Source of the DNA: Toxoplasma gondii ME49
Lineage: Eukaryota; Apicomplexa; Conoidasida; Eucoccidiorida; Sarcocystidae
Assembly: GCF_000006565.2 (NCBI RefSeq)
Contig: NC_031480.1
Location: forward strand, 2,485,975 to 2,549,974
Length of the DNA: 64,000 nucleotides
Reading direction: 5' to 3'
Made by a program: the position numbers and the translations under genes. Positions 1 through 12,800 of the stretch are shown here, piece by piece. The notes under the pieces were generated by a model, which was not told the origin of the DNA, did not search any database, and was given only the letters and a program-made list of their open reading frames with translations. How positions within the stretch are numbered: position 1 is the first letter of the stretch; each line of letters starts with the position of its first letter.

Positions 1-724
1 GAAACGCTGAAACGACGAGAACCAGAATCCGTTGCAGTTCATAGCTCGATCCCTGAGACGTCTGCTTAATATCGGTCGCGCGAAGCCGTTCCTCCCAAAG
101 TTCTTGCGCCTGCTTTACCGAGTTCTCTCGAACATTTCCGTTGAGGCGTTTTTGTCTCTTTCTTGCGTTCCCGTTTTTTCTTCTCGTGTGTGTTCTTCGG
201 CGCTTGTTGTTTGTTTCTCCCATCGCTGGAGACCTCAGGCGCCTGTTGGGTTTCCTTAGCTGAAACTCGTCGCGAATGCAGGCGCCTGTCTCCCCATTCA
301 CTCTGTGGAGGGCTTCTTCAAGAGAGCGCGAGATGAACTGTTTTCACCCTCTCCTCATCACTTGTGCCTTTGTTGAAACTGCTCTCTCGGTGTCTGTACG
401 AGTGGGCGCATGACCCCTTTTACGTTACGCCTCGAGCAGAACCGATGTGAAACAACGTTGGTGCCTCGTAGGACAGTCTAGAACTTCTCCACTGTCAGCT
501 TGGCCACTGTAAACGTTTGGGCATCTCTGGAAGCTGAGTCTCGCGACGTCTGGGAAAGTGGTTTGACTCCCCGGCAGTTCCGAGCATGATTCGCCTGGGT
601 TCGGACATGGCTGTTGATCGGATTCGCGACGACTTGCGTGGATTCAGCGTGCGACATCAGTGTAGAGCGAGGTGCATCCGCGAAGAGTCCGTTTCGACAA
701 TCTGCCTGCTGCATGTTTTCGCAG
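1..724 (+). other. Upstream part of the SNF2/RING gene, no exon assigned
   Basis: The first exon I can support begins at 725 after a pyrimidine-rich acceptor ending in cag. The Walker A and ATP-binding motifs that must precede it in a SNF2 protein are not in this stretch, so the gene starts left of the window and this part is probably mostly intron. A short open stretch after the acceptor-like site near 37 (32-259) has no recognisable motif and was not accepted. Confidence 0.5.
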
Positions 725-1495
725 GTCCTCGTGCTAGAGCGTCGTGACCGCGCGCATGCAGTCCCGCTGCCGACGCGTGCAGAGCTCGCTTCCTGTCACC
801 TCGTGATTTGCTCTCAACATTTTTTGACGGCCGAGTTTCAGCGCTGTCTTGCGTCTGTCTGGGCGCAAGGCCAGGCGCCAGAGAGGTCGCTCTCGGGGTC
901 GAAGAAGCGAAGAACTGACACCGATCCCCGGCTCGCTCAGACCAGCGGAAAAGTCCTCCAACTGCCGAAGCAGTCCAGACGACTGGCGACCCCGCAGGAA
1001 GTCGAGGAGGCGATGTGGGGGAGAGACGTGGCGGGAACGCCTCGTTTCTCGGTTCACGCAGACAGCCGATCGTCCGGGAGTCCGTTTCTTTCGCAGGACA
1101 GGAGAGGCGAAACGGAGGCGTTTGGCGACGACGCTCCGGCCGCCTCGGGGGCGCTCCTTGCGCGGCTTTTACACGAAGTAGGTGCTGGCGCCGGACTCAG
1201 CAAAGGGCATGTCGGCGAAAGATTCTGCAGATCCAGAAGCCCCCTTCTGTCGATTCACTGGCAGCGACTCGTCGTCGACGAAGGCCACAGCCTCTCCAGG
1301 TGCACAGCTCAGTACGTCCAGCTTTGCCGGATGATTGTCGCCGACAAAAGGTGAGTTTCGGAACTGCACGCGCGGGATGGTGGGCGGTACCAAGAGCTGA
1401 GATTTCACCTCCTCGACGGGTGTGCGTCCTGTCCGTGAAAAAACTTTACACCTTTGACGTCTCCTCGGGCAAACTCGTGGCGATGAAATATATAC

Positions 1496-1527
<32 letters not shown>

Positions 1528-2819
1528 CCGTGCATATGTAGGTATTCATATATTCGTCTCTTGCAGACAGGTGATGATGAAATCCATGTATCTATCTCCG
1601 TCTGTATTCATCTGTATGCATGTGGTAATCGTGTAAGTGGATGACCACGTAATTATCAAATATATATATATATATATATATGTAGAAACGTGTGCATGCG
1701 CTTCTTTATCCATTTTTGGCGCCGGATGAGGATGACGAGTTTAGCTTCTCCTCTCGCAGACGGACGAGAAAGAAACTCCGTTTTTGCATGTGCGGAGTGT
1801 TGGTCTTTGCTGTGTGAGTTCGCGCGTCTTCAACTCGCATTTGCGACGCCGTTGTACCTTTTGCCTCGCGCGCTGCGCTTTTCTCAGATGGGTGCTCACA
1901 GGCACACCGACGAGTCGCCAGTCGCTGCGTCACAGCTTGACAGGACTAACGGCTCTGTTGGAATTCTTGCGACATCCCTTTGCTCTGCCATATCGTCATT
2001 GTGGTACGCAAAGTGAACAGACTTAGTTGACAGTGCGTTTGTCTTCGATGCTTGCCCCCCTCGTTTGAACAGCTATAGATCCGTATACCTCTCTTTCCAT
2101 GCAGAACAGGGCGTCTTGAGATGCGCCGCAACAGAGGCAGTCGATGCACATGCCACCATGTACAGCGCCTGATCCCATCCAAGGTCCTACAAATACATTT
2201 GTACACATGCAGGCACACACGCTTTGATTGTAATGACTACGAAGCTCCTTCAGGAATATCTGTACATACGAGCACACTCTATCATGTGACTTTGGCTGTT
2301 TTTGTGACCTTGTGTATATACATACATAGTTCATATATAATATAATATATATATATATATATATAATGTGTATGTACATCGAAACCGGTTTTGGATGCAA
2401 TCACGTTTAACACCGCATATGCTGGAAAATACCATTCAGGTAAGATATGAAGAGGTGCTACGAACCGGTTGACTGGTATTGAGGAATCTGAATTATTTTT
2501 ACATGTGCATGTTGTTGTCCGTGTGACGTCTCTGTTTTTATGTGAAGGTGTATCGGCGACTAAAACCAGCCCGCTGAAAGCTGCGATTTGCCGGCCTTTG
2601 TTGGAGAGAGGAGAAGCCTCTGCACTGTTTCAACTTGCGCTGCTTCTCAATACTTGCCTCGTCCGGCATAGCAAAGAACAGTGCCAGCGTCTGCCCGCGT
2701 TGCGAGGCCCAACCATATATCGAATCGAGCCATCCGCGAAAGAGAGAACGACGTACAACGACCTTGTCCAGCTCATGCAAAGAAATCTCTTCTGCACCTA
2801 CTACTCAAGGAAAAACAAG
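725..2819 (+). other. SNF2_N lobe: motifs II, III and following helices
   Basis: Window residues 1-208 contain LASCHLVICSQHFLTAEF, which fits the motif Ia/Ib region, and end in HWQRLVVDEGHSL, the DEGH Walker B box. The next exon opens with RWVLTGTPTSRQSL (motif III); its first codon is split AG|A across the intron at 1351-1887. Exon 2548-2819 reads ICRPLLERGEASALF, then LVRHSKEQCQRLP, then a YNDLVQLMQRN helix, as expected of the end of the first lobe. DEGH rather than DEAH is shared with HLTF/Rad5-type proteins. Confidence 0.9.
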
Positions 2820-5800
2820 GTAACCACGCAGAATGAAATATCGCAGAATGACTTGGCGACGGCGGCACTTGCACATGCAGGTCTCTGGGTATAATCTGCC
2901 GCTTCCAAAAGCGGAGTAAAACGATCAGCTCACCTTGTGTTTCAAAACATCATACATCTATACGCATGTGTGTATATGTATATTCTCATGGTAGTATATG
3001 TGCCTCTAGATATATGCATATATATATATATATGTAGCGGTCTGTGTTTCAAATCGCCCTGTCTGTTGGTCTGTGTGTAACGCAGATGGCTTCGGAACAG
3101 TTGCGCCTTTGTTTGGGAGATGCCTCATTATCTGGACAGAAACAAGTGTAGATCTCTTTCTCATAGATCCTTACTCGTAACAGTTCCGATGCATGGATTT
3201 TCCCGCAACTTCGCGCGCGCGCATGCTTCCTTCTCCTCGTTCGCGCCATGCAGACAGTTTCGCGTGCATGCGTAATTCCGCGCCTGCGCATGCATGTGCG
3301 ACCAGTGACACACTCCACGTCTACACGGGTCCTGTTGCTCTACCGATCCATGAGCCGTCTGTGTTGTGTCTATACCCAGAACTCGCTTCTTCCTCTATAT
3401 GTCCTTTGTCTTCCTGTGCCTGAAAGCCTCTTCTTCCTCTGTGGACCGTTTGTCTCGTTTTCGTCTGGAATTCTCTTCTTCCCCCTGCATAGTTTGTTGT
3501 GCTTGTCTTTAGGATTCTCTTCTCCATCCAAGCCAGCGAGCCCAGGCGTCAACTTCTCTTTGGAATCTGCGGTTCAGCTGCACAATTCAGTCGGAGTCTC
3601 ACCTCCACATTCTGACCAAGTGGGTCGACGAGGCCGTTGAGATGCTCGCCAACAAGCATGCAGTCTACCACAACGAGTTCCCGTACAAGTTCCAGTTCGA
3701 GAGGATCGCCTATGTAGTCGAGGTGAGATGCGTTTGTGTCCGCAAGCAGAAACGTTCCAGAGGTCTAAACGCTGGAATTGACAATCAAGGCAGACTGGGA
3801 AACCACCTGTCTCTTTCGCATGTTCTTCTCATTTCCGCAGCCGTTATTGTCGTCGGCAACCAGACCTTTAGAGCCAGCAGCACTCACCTCTCCTTTTGGT
3901 CGCTTCCATGTATTGAGAGACACACATATATGACTACATACACAGATACGTAAATCGGTAGAATGTGAAATAACGAGTACACGTACATATGCACCATTGT
4001 CTTTCTGTGTACATTTGTACGCAAGGGAGCTTCCAAGACGCTGTGTTGTTTCTGTGTTTCTTTCACAGGTTTATCTTCGTCTGAACAAAGTGGAGAGAAC
4101 GTACGCAACATGCGACATGTGCCGTCAGGCGATTCGCTTTCCACTTCTCGTTCCTTGTCCTTCTCTCCACTTGCTTTGCACAGAGTGCTTGTTCCCGCAG
4201 ATTTTCTCAGACAACGTAAGTGGTTTGGATCTCGAAGCGTCTCTACCTTCTCCATTTCTCAGGTCAAACTCCCTTCCCTCTCACGCCTCTGAAAAGACAT
4301 ACTGAAATGCCCTTCTCCCCTCCCGCGAATGAGTGCCTTTCTTCGCTTGCGTTTACCGGCCTGCCACCCTTGCCAGGTGCAGTCGACTTCCTTGTTTCTC
4401 ACTGTTCCAATTTCTTTGCTGGAGTCGCCGACTCGGTTTCCTCGCTTGCTTTGTCTCCACACGCCTCCGCATGCAATCTCGCCTGGTCAGGTAGCATCGG
4501 CCTCGAGTTTCCCAGTCAAGACCCTCTCTATGAACAAGGTCCTTTTTCCTGGCCACCCTGGACTCGAACAAGAGATCACACCCTGATCAGATGCCTTGCG
4601 TTTTACACATGTCCATTTCTTATACATTTTTAAATTAATCGCTCTACGTTTGCTTGAACTCATAGAAACAACCTGATTGACGTTCTTATGAGTTGACGGA
4701 GTCTGCTGTTTCTTCGTGTCTCCCGCGGTGCTGCCGTTCTTCCCCGCTTCGCATTTCCTTCGATTCCTCGCAGAGTCCACCGACGCCTGAGCTGTCATTC
4801 TGTTTCTCTCGCATTTTCTGCTCAGAGTCCCTTTTCAGAGTCACTTTCTGGATTCGAGTTCATTCCTCTGTGTCTCGCTTTTGCTGAGTAGACAAAGTCC
4901 ATGCCAGAAGCCACCGAGCTCCTCTGCGGCCCCAAACATCCAGCAGCTCCTGCAAAGTACCTTGGTCGCGAAACTGTGGTTCTACGTGGTTCTATGTCAC
5001 CTGTGTCATTCCCTGTTTTTCTCAGCTGTGCCGTCGACCGCCGTTGCGCCACTGCCCGCTTTGCTGGCCGCATGCACCGATTAATGCAGATTTCTTTGAC
5101 CGGCTGCAGCCTCCAGTGGAGCACAACACCACGTTCGACTGGCCCTTCAAGGTGACGCGAGGCGCGCGAGCAAACGCGGAGTTAGACAGGCGATCGCTCA
5201 TCTTCCGGAATCAGCAGTCGGCTCGGCGAGATCGACAGGAGGGTGGGAACCGAGAGGACGTTCCCGACCGTGGTTTGGGCGGCAGCCGCGGGAGTCCGAG
5301 GGGAGCTGGGGGGTTGTTCTCTGGATGCATGCAGTCTGACGAGCTAAACGCGAGTCGACGAGACGACGGAGAGACACTCGTGATGGAAGTGGAAACCTAC
5401 CGGGCGTGCGTCGGCGCTGTCGGGGGGCCTCTGTCCCCTCAGGGAGCTGAGGCTGTCTTTGCTGCTTCGCATGCGAGGTCGGCGGGGGTTTGTCCGGAGG
5501 ATACATCTGAAGAGCGACCGAGCAAGAACGCTCTGGACACCGCAGCGAGGCGCCGGGCGGACCAGAGAGGACAGACGCGTTTGAGTGAGGTGGCGAGCGG
5601 GCCGAGAGACGAAGGAGGCCTCCCCAACCTTCTTCCTGCGCATTTGCCTGGATCGACTCTGGCTCCGCGGTTAGTCGAGAAAGTCAAGGAAAAACGTACG
5701 TTTCGAGCGTCAGCAGAAACACTGCGAATCGTCCGCCGGTGGTTCCCTCAGGATGAGCATTCGCGACAGTTGAGAGACGACGCGTTTGCCTTTCTCGGGA

Positions 5801-8800
5801 AAGATGACTTCTCTCCGAGCGCGTCGACGGCCAGCTGCGCCGAGGCTGGGAGTCCCCAGGGGACTCCAAGACTGAGGCCAACCCCAGAGATCGTGGGGGG
5901 CAGTGAGAAAACGAACTCAGGTCGCGGGGGGCATGCGGTCGTGTTTGGCGGCTCTTTGGCGGCCATCGCGACTCCAAAAGTATCTCCTTTGTCTTGCTCA
6001 TGCAAATCGGACGTCGCCACTCCCGGTGTCTCCTCGGCAGCGGCGCCGACGCTGACGCACGATCCGAGGATGAACAGCGCGCGCTTTACGCGTGGGGCTC
6101 TTGGGGGGCTGGGGGTGATCGCGAGCGCGGGAGGCAGCGAAGGGAGGAGTGAGGCGGGTGTGAGACAAGGAGACAAGGGAGACCAAGGTGGAAGACTTAC
6201 CTATCCTCGATATGTCGACGTGGAGGATGCGTTTGCCTACGATTTCAATGAGAAGGACGATGGAGGCGAGACAAAGAACGTTCTGTCTCCGTTCTCGAAT
6301 CGGCGGCCTGGGACTTCGCCTTCGGCCTCTCGTGCTCCACACTCCTCTCCGAGAAAAGGTCACTTGTCCTGGCGGACGCCTGCTAGCCTTTCGTCGCTTT
6401 CCTTTTCCTCCACCTTCTCTCCCATCACCAGCGCCTTTGCACATCCTTCTTCGTTCCGTGCTTTGGGAGAGTGCGTCTCGAGTCAGAGGTCGAGGTCTGA
6501 GAGCTTCGCCTCGTCTACGTTTCCATCGTCTTCAGGAAACGAAGGCACCTGGCGAACGGCATGCGGGCCTCGGGGCGCAGCCTTGGCTGCTCGGCGAGAA
6601 GCGACGTTGCTGAGCCTTCTGCTTTCAGGAGGCATTTCAACTCGGGAGATTTTAGAGGAGTTTGACGACGCAGAAATTGACGAAGAAGACGCGATATTCT
6701 TCAGCTCGAGCAAGAACGCCCTCGTGGTTCGGCGCATCCTCCACATCATCTACTCGGGAGACTTTGCTCAAAATAACATTCCAGAGAGCCTCTTGGAGCC
6801 GCGACAGAGACCGGCAATCGATGGGGCTTCCCAGGCTGCTGGCGCCTTTCCGGGATTGTCGTCTCTGGACATGAACAGCCAGGAACAGCTGAGCGAGAAA
6901 TATAGGTTTCCAAACAATGACACCTGCGACGAAAGCGACGGGGGTCCTCTCGCGACCCCCAAGAAGAAGGTCTGCTTCGCCGATGCATCTCTGTATTCTT
7001 CCTCATCTTCCTCTTCTTCCTTATCTCCTTCCTCTTCGTCGTTATCTTCGTCCTCTTCTTCAGATGGTCGTGCTCGGTTTGCATCTCCGAAGGCAGAGCT
7101 TGGAGGAGGGGCAGCGATCGATACGTGGACAGGAAAAAAGGCGGCAAAAGAGAGAAAGACGTGCGGTCGAGGAAAGCCTGAAGCAGCTGCGGCGAGCGAG
7201 CCTAGAGGTGTCGAGGTTCATACAAATCCGAACTCGCTGCTCTCCTCGGAAGCTTCTTGCGCGACTCAGGTGAAGGCGATGTGCGGATCGCTTCCTGTTT
7301 CTTCTTCGCCGTCTGTCGCGGGGACGCGAAACGGACAAGGAGAACAATCGGAGGCTGGCTTCGGCAACAGAGGCATTCTGAAGAAACGAGGGCGAGATGA
7401 GACAGCTGCATCACTGCGAGGCACAGATCGCCTAATCAAGCGCTGTCCAAAGATCATTGTCGCGTCGTCTCTGTGGGAGAACCTTTTCCTCCTCGGCTGC
7501 TTCCTGGAGAAACACAGCGTGAAATGCTGTCACTTTTACGAGAAGGTGAATTTCCTTTGTCTGTGCTCCGTAGTTGTCGGTTTTCTCAGTTCTCGCGTGG
7601 AAACTCCGGCGCACGCAAGATCTGTTCCCAGTTGACACCTCGTCGATACTCGCTGTCTTCCTCTCCCTGCTGTCGTCTCCTCTTCTTCCAGTACTGCAGT
7701 CGGCTCAGTTCGTCTCTCTTTCCCTTCATGCCGGTTGTCGCTGCCCTCTGTGTCTTTCGCATGTCAGTGGAAAACTATCTGCAGCAAGGAAACGTGCTCA
7801 GTAGACGTAGCGACATAAACGGTACTTCAACTGCACGAGATTCAAACATTACCCTGGACGCTTTTCCCTGTTAGCATTACTACAGCCCGATGAGACGCGG
7901 AGACCATCTAATGTGTACCTCGGTCTTCACGGAAATCAAAGACGCTTTCACTGGCGGGTGGGCGGCGGATGGGGAAGAGAACCACGGAAGAAGCGTTGAG
8001 GCTGCGGCTTGTCAACACAAAAGGCGCTACATCTTGTTTCTACTGCGCCCCCCTTTGATACTGCGTCACAGTGGCCTCCTTGATGAATTAAATGCCATCG
8101 TATCACGAGTTTCGGGGGATCGACGTGCACTTGCCCAAAACGAAAATGCGGCGATGAAACGCGGTACGGGGGCCTCGGCGTCATTTCGTGTGCTGCTGCT
8201 CCGTTCCCTTCTCCAGATGCAGGACAAAACAAATCGAGTAGAGGCCCTCAAGAGCTTTCAACAAGACACCGAAACGATGGTCCTTCTCCTCTCCACACAG
8301 CTTGGCGCTCATGGCCTTGACCTGAGTTGTGCATCCCATGTCCTTCTGCCAGATCCTCCAACAGATCCAAATGTGGAGCAGCAGGTAAAAGGAGAAATCA
8401 TGTTGCCTTCAGCATGGCAGACGGTGTTACAAGTTGTTCCACTCCAAATCAGCAGCTTGTGAGTCTTTTGCTGTTCTTTGAATCTTTAGGAATAGTGAAA
8501 GTCGAACTTTGCTTACAGTGTGTTCATCCGTCATCAATTCACGACTCAAAGGGAGCGTAGTTTCACTTTGCTCTTGGCCTTGGATTCGCTGACCTTTTCC
8601 GGGATTCGTGATCCGAGTCAAGAGGGACGGCACACGAGAGCCTCAGTGGCCGTGTGTCTCCGCATGTATGGACATACATGAAAGGCTAAAGGCCAACCTC
8701 CACAGCACGCCCTGGAAAAGCGCAGGCGCTGATTGTGCAGTTGACAAGAGGTGTCAGTTTCGTCTCGTGCAACGTCACCACAAAGTGGTTTTCTTGTGAC

Positions 8801-9864
8801 CGCGCAAGAGGAGAAAAGACCATTTGGGGATGTGCAAATCAAAGGGGAGACTCGATTCGCAGGTCTCGCGTGATGTATATCGCCTGCTGTTCTTGCATCT
8901 ACAGGTGATATCGAGGGCGCACCGAATGGGCGCACTGCGTGACGTCCACGTGGAAATTTTTATTCTCAAAGATACAGTCGAGGAAACGATTCTTCAGCGC
9001 CGCGGAGTGTGGACAGCCTCCCCACCTTCAGACGCAGGCCCAGACGGCAAGGCATACAAGGTACGATACGAACCTCGTGCGAAGACCGTGGTTGTCTTCG
9101 TCTGGAGAATCCTCAAAGTCGCAAGCATGCGTCGCGTAGACGTTGTATGCTATTCATCTCTGTCTCAGCGGAGATGCGTGCAAAAACGGGTGTCCACGCC
9201 CGCGGTTGCAGGAATGTTAGCCTTTCACATTTGACAAGGGCCTTGTTCACTCGCGGAGAGGTAGTCCTGTAGCTTGTACATCCAGGCTGTCACACTCGGA
9301 TTCGGCAATGTACATACATATCTCTGTGGCAAAGTTTATAGACATGTCAGTGTTCAAGCGCCCGTGGAGAAGACCATCATATTTCAAACCTTCTGTGTTT
9401 TCGTCCGACGGGGTTCGTGTTATGGGTGTTTGCAGGATACATCGGGATGTCCGTACAACAAACAGTCGTTTGTGTTTGGCACGCGATTTCCTCGAGAGGC
9501 GAGGCGCGACCGACAGGCGGCCTTTGCAACTGAACGGACAGACGCTGAGGAGCACATGTCTCCCACCGCGGAATTTGTTGGAGAGACAGACGGGAGGCGT
9601 CTGAGTGGAAAAAAGGGCAAATCCCCGCGGACATGCGGGCCAGAGGGCACGCATACGCACTTACGGAAACGTGGACAGAAAGCCAGCTTTCAAGGAGATG
9701 CCTGTACAACCGACAGGCGTGGAGTCGCGGGTGTGGGAGCTGCTCCTGCCTCTGAAGACGAAACTTCCTTAAACACGAGCAGAGATGGTAATCAAAAGTG
9801 GTTTTGTGTCCGTTCGGGTGTCCACACATATCGTGAGTTGCTCGCAGTCTTCTCTCGGTTATAA
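725..9864 (+). CDS. SNF2-family helicase/ATPase with internal C3HC4 RING finger (putative E3 ligase), 5' partial
   Basis: Proposed exons: 725-1350, 1888-2003, 2548-2819, 3591-3722, 4069-4215, 5026-7545, 8217-8384, 8905-9060 and 9436-9864 (TAA). They sum to 4566 bases and keep frame throughout, giving 1521 residues in the window. The order is SNF2_N motifs II and III, then a RING finger, a very long low-complexity exon, and HELICc motifs V and VI. This is the Rad5/HLTF/SHPRH layout. The details DEGHSL, RWVLTGTPT and VISRAHRMGA most resemble the plant F-box/SNF2 helicases. Such proteins use ATP to translocate on DNA, and the RING recruits an E2; a nuclear role in chromatin or DNA-damage tolerance is inferred. 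The donor of the second exon could be 2003 or 2012, both in phase. The last exon (9436-9864) is basic, poorly conserved and the least certain. Walker A lies outside the window. Confidence 0.88.
3591..5163 (+). other. C3HC4 RING finger split over two exons
   Basis: Exons 4069-4215 and 5026 onward join in phase 0 to give C-x2-C-x11-C-x3-H-x2-C-x2-C-x18-C-x2-C, a canonical RING-HC spacing. The pieces are CDMCRQ, then VPCPSLHLLCTEC, then HCPLC. The intron at 4216-5025 separates the sixth and seventh zinc ligands. The preceding exon 3591-3722 is a helix-rich linker (KWVDEAVEMLANKHAVYHNE). The finger is followed by FFDRLQPPVEHN and TFDWPF, which resembles the Pro/Trp-rich segment after the zinc finger in the plant relatives. 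All eight ligands are present, so E2 binding is plausible. Confidence 0.85.
5026..7545 (+). other. 2.5-kb exon: low-complexity insertion between RING and second helicase lobe
   Basis: This single exon encodes 840 residues. The first 40 or so complete the RING. The last 40 (KIIVASSLWENLFLLGCFLE) begin the HELICc lobe, matching the 'K-hydrophobic-FS-W' start of motif IV. The roughly 750 residues between are rich in Ser, Gly, Arg and Glu, with a poly-Ser tract encoded at 6996-7060, and look disordered. Shorter conserved-looking islands such as EILEEFDDAEIDEEDAIFF precede the lobe. Insertions of this kind are common in coccidian proteins. Confidence 0.75.
8217..9060 (+). other. HELICc lobe: motifs V and VI
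   Basis: Exon 8217-8384 reads ALKSFQQD, then MVLLLSTQLGAHGLDLS (motif V), then HVLLPDPPTDPNVEQQ. Exon 8905-9060 continues VISRAHRMGALRDVHVE (motif VI with its arginine finger region), then TVEETILQRRG. The intron at 8385-8904 falls exactly between the Q and the VISRAH box. Joining 7545 directly to 8217 keeps phase 0 and gives the expected spacing to motif V. A possible extra exon at 7692-7791 was considered but breaks that spacing. Confidence 0.88.
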
Positions 9865-12800
9865 TGAGAGTAGGCGAATGTTGAGGTCTGTCTATGTACG
9901 TAGATGTAGATAGCTGTACGGTCGCACATGCATGTCGAGAAGAGAATAGACTCGTGGCGCCAGGCTGCCATGAGTTAGCACAGCCTCCCATAACTTCTAG
10001 TTGCGGGTAGCACTGGGCCTGAATCGATAAAAGTAAAACATATCTTTATGCGTATGCCTACACAGACGAAATGTGATGGACTGGCCCTCAACCGCTCTTT
10101 GGAAATTAAGTCTTTTCATCGGTGTGTCTAGGTCGCTTGGTGCGTTTGTGGTCTCAGGATCCCAATCACCCTCTCCCGTTTCATGGGGGTCAGAACGCGT
10201 TGCTGGCAGCAGCAGAGTTGGTGGCTCAATGCGTGCCCAGCCAAACTGGCGGGAGATTCACGATGAGGCTGTCGGTTTGGGAGAAGGTCTCCAAAAACAA
10301 ACAGAGTATTTGCTTAGAACGCTCCGTACCATTCGCAGACCAGCTTGCGCTGAGTAGAGTGACCAGTTCTACGTGAAAGAATCGACGGGTTCAGTAATGC
10401 TTTTCCAGTGCAATACATAGACCCAGTGCCTCAGGTTTGACTGAACTCTTATACGGATTTTTTCTGTGGTTCCACGTTAGAGACATAATCACCACCGGTC
10501 CCGCTTGTATGCGAGACACAACGCTGAACAACACTGGAGATCTGAAGGAGCGAATACAGAAGAACATTCTCAGTAAATTCATACAGCTTAGCGTTGATGT
10601 GCGAGCCGGCACGTGCCAAACAGCGAATGTTCTCGTGTGGTTAGATGCCACCAGTTTTTGGCGATCACCGAAAGACATTGGCCGAGGCAGAATTCCGCGG
10701 AGCCCCGGGCTCGGAAGAGTGTCAGCATTCCAGAGAAGATCTATTTCTGGTTACCAGTTGCAACCGATCAAGAATACGAAAGAAAATAGTGTCAAAACCC
10801 TCTACACGACTGTCTCACCAGAAATCGGATTTCGAAAGAGCTACGCGTCCGGTGAAGTCCAAGCCAAACGTCGAAACTTACCGGTGTCTAAAGTACAAGC
10901 AACTATTCAGCCACATGGGATATGGGGACTTCCGCGGTTCCCGGCTTTTGGGACAAGCTCGAAGTGAACATCGTAGTATAGAACCAGTAGGCAAAAGAGC
11001 GTTTTGATAAAACAACGGGGAAGGTGAACACACGTGACTGCTCAGTCCGAGGCGGTGGGCTTGTCTGTTGCTGGCAAGTACTTAGATGTGAAGCCGGTCG
11101 TTGGCCGATAACTATTCTATACTTAGGTTTTTCTGTAGTCATCGTAGTTGTTTATTTTTCGTCATCTTCCATACGGGATGCGGACACGTACAGGATTTGG
11201 CCGTCCCGGTGGTCACGCATGCGAATGTGTTCCAGTTTTTTACTAGAACTGCGGGCAGACAGTCTACACAACTGGAGAGTTGAAAGCGGAGGAAGTCGCG
11301 TGAGAGGTTTGAGGTTGCCATATTGCACTGATGGATGATTTATTTTTCAATTCACATCCTGCTTTTTTCACAGATATTTATCGTTCCACAGGCTCCTTTT
11401 CAAAGCTGGCACACACTAACGTTTTTCGCTGGCAGCATGGAAAACACGCGAAACTAGGGGAACAAGAAATCCAACTGAGTGTCCAGCAACTAGGCATCAT
11501 TACGGCTTTTAGCTCAGTGGATCCATGCATTGTCAGGTTACTGAACTACGAGTGCCCACAGGCCTTGTGCTTAAATTGTTTATCAGCTATGCATAAGGGC
11601 GCTTCACTAATTCTGTTGGACAGCGAACATACTTGGCCACGATTTGCAGTCTGTTCGGAACCCGCCCTTTCAGCCTTCACATCAGAGAAAATGACATTCG
11701 TATTTCATCAAAAGGTGGTACATGCAAACATGGTTGTCATAGAATTGTTGTCTATTTCTTCCCTGTGTTGATGAATATTCTGTGTTTTTCCCGGTAACAC
11801 TCTGTATTCAACCAAGAAGAACCGGAGCGATTTAGTGTCCCATTTGATATATTCTCAGACTTGCTTGCTTGCGCTATAAGTCGTGGTACCATTTCTTTGC
11901 CTCACGATGAGCGGATACCTCACCACTTGCCACACTCATGTACTAGACAGACGACGGGTCACGGCTACACCCACATTGCCCGTTGCTGTTTTTTTTTACA
12001 CCTCGCTGCTTGTAGGCAAGTCTGCTCGCTGATTTAGATAGCCTGCCGAGTCTTGTGTGCACACTTCTTTACTGCTGTACCGCCGTCGCATTTCCAGTTA
12101 GTCGGTTTCCTCCATTCGTCCCTCCCACAAGGAGCCAGGTTCTCAGACCTTTCGTTTTTCTAGCGGACACTCTCTCTCTCTTAGGACTGCCGTTAACGCA
12201 CGAGTCCATCATGAAGGACAGTTCCGCCAGGCAAACGGGCAACGACGATTTTGAACGAAACAAAACCCTTTTCAGTTATCTGTTTCATGCACTTTTATGG
12301 TGGCGGGGATTGACTACAGCTTTCCCTGTTTCGTGAACGCGCCTTGGTAGTCGTCAGTGGTCTCTGCAGACACTTTGTGCGCATGATCGTTTTTTTGACC
12401 CTGGGTTTTCGGTTCGGCAGCTGCGCGATTTCACACTCCGACTTCGATTATTGCTCTCAGTTCCCTGCCTTTCTCGTGAAACCCGACGTAAATCAGCGCA
12501 GGCATTTTTCTCAGCTCGCGCCAGCCGGATTTGCAGATGAGCTGGCCGTCTACGCGACAGTTTTCCGTGTAGCGTGTTTCGGTTGCTTGACCTCATCCGT
12601 TTTCTCCTACCACGTTCCCGCATTCGCTGCTTGTTTTTCTCTGCAGTTGTTCGTTTACGTGGCGAAAGAATTCTGCCGGACTCTTGCAAGTTCTTGCATT
12701 GTAAAAAATGGTGCCCCGCCAAGCCGTCGCTCGCCGTCGTTTTTCCGCATGCGTTGAGCGCGTAAATGTCCCAAGTGTGTACGTTTTTCAAGATTTTAAG

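Noticed and set aside
7692..7791. Candidate exon in the SNF2 gene after a ttccag acceptor, phase-compatible
   Set aside because: Including it pushes motif V too far from the FYEK strand, and joining 7545 to 8217 gives the family spacing.
10437..11771. Two plus-strand open frames (176 and 146 residues) between the first two genes
   Set aside because: No family motif, no neighbouring splice pattern, no acceptable start context; they fit chance frames in a UTR/intergenic region.
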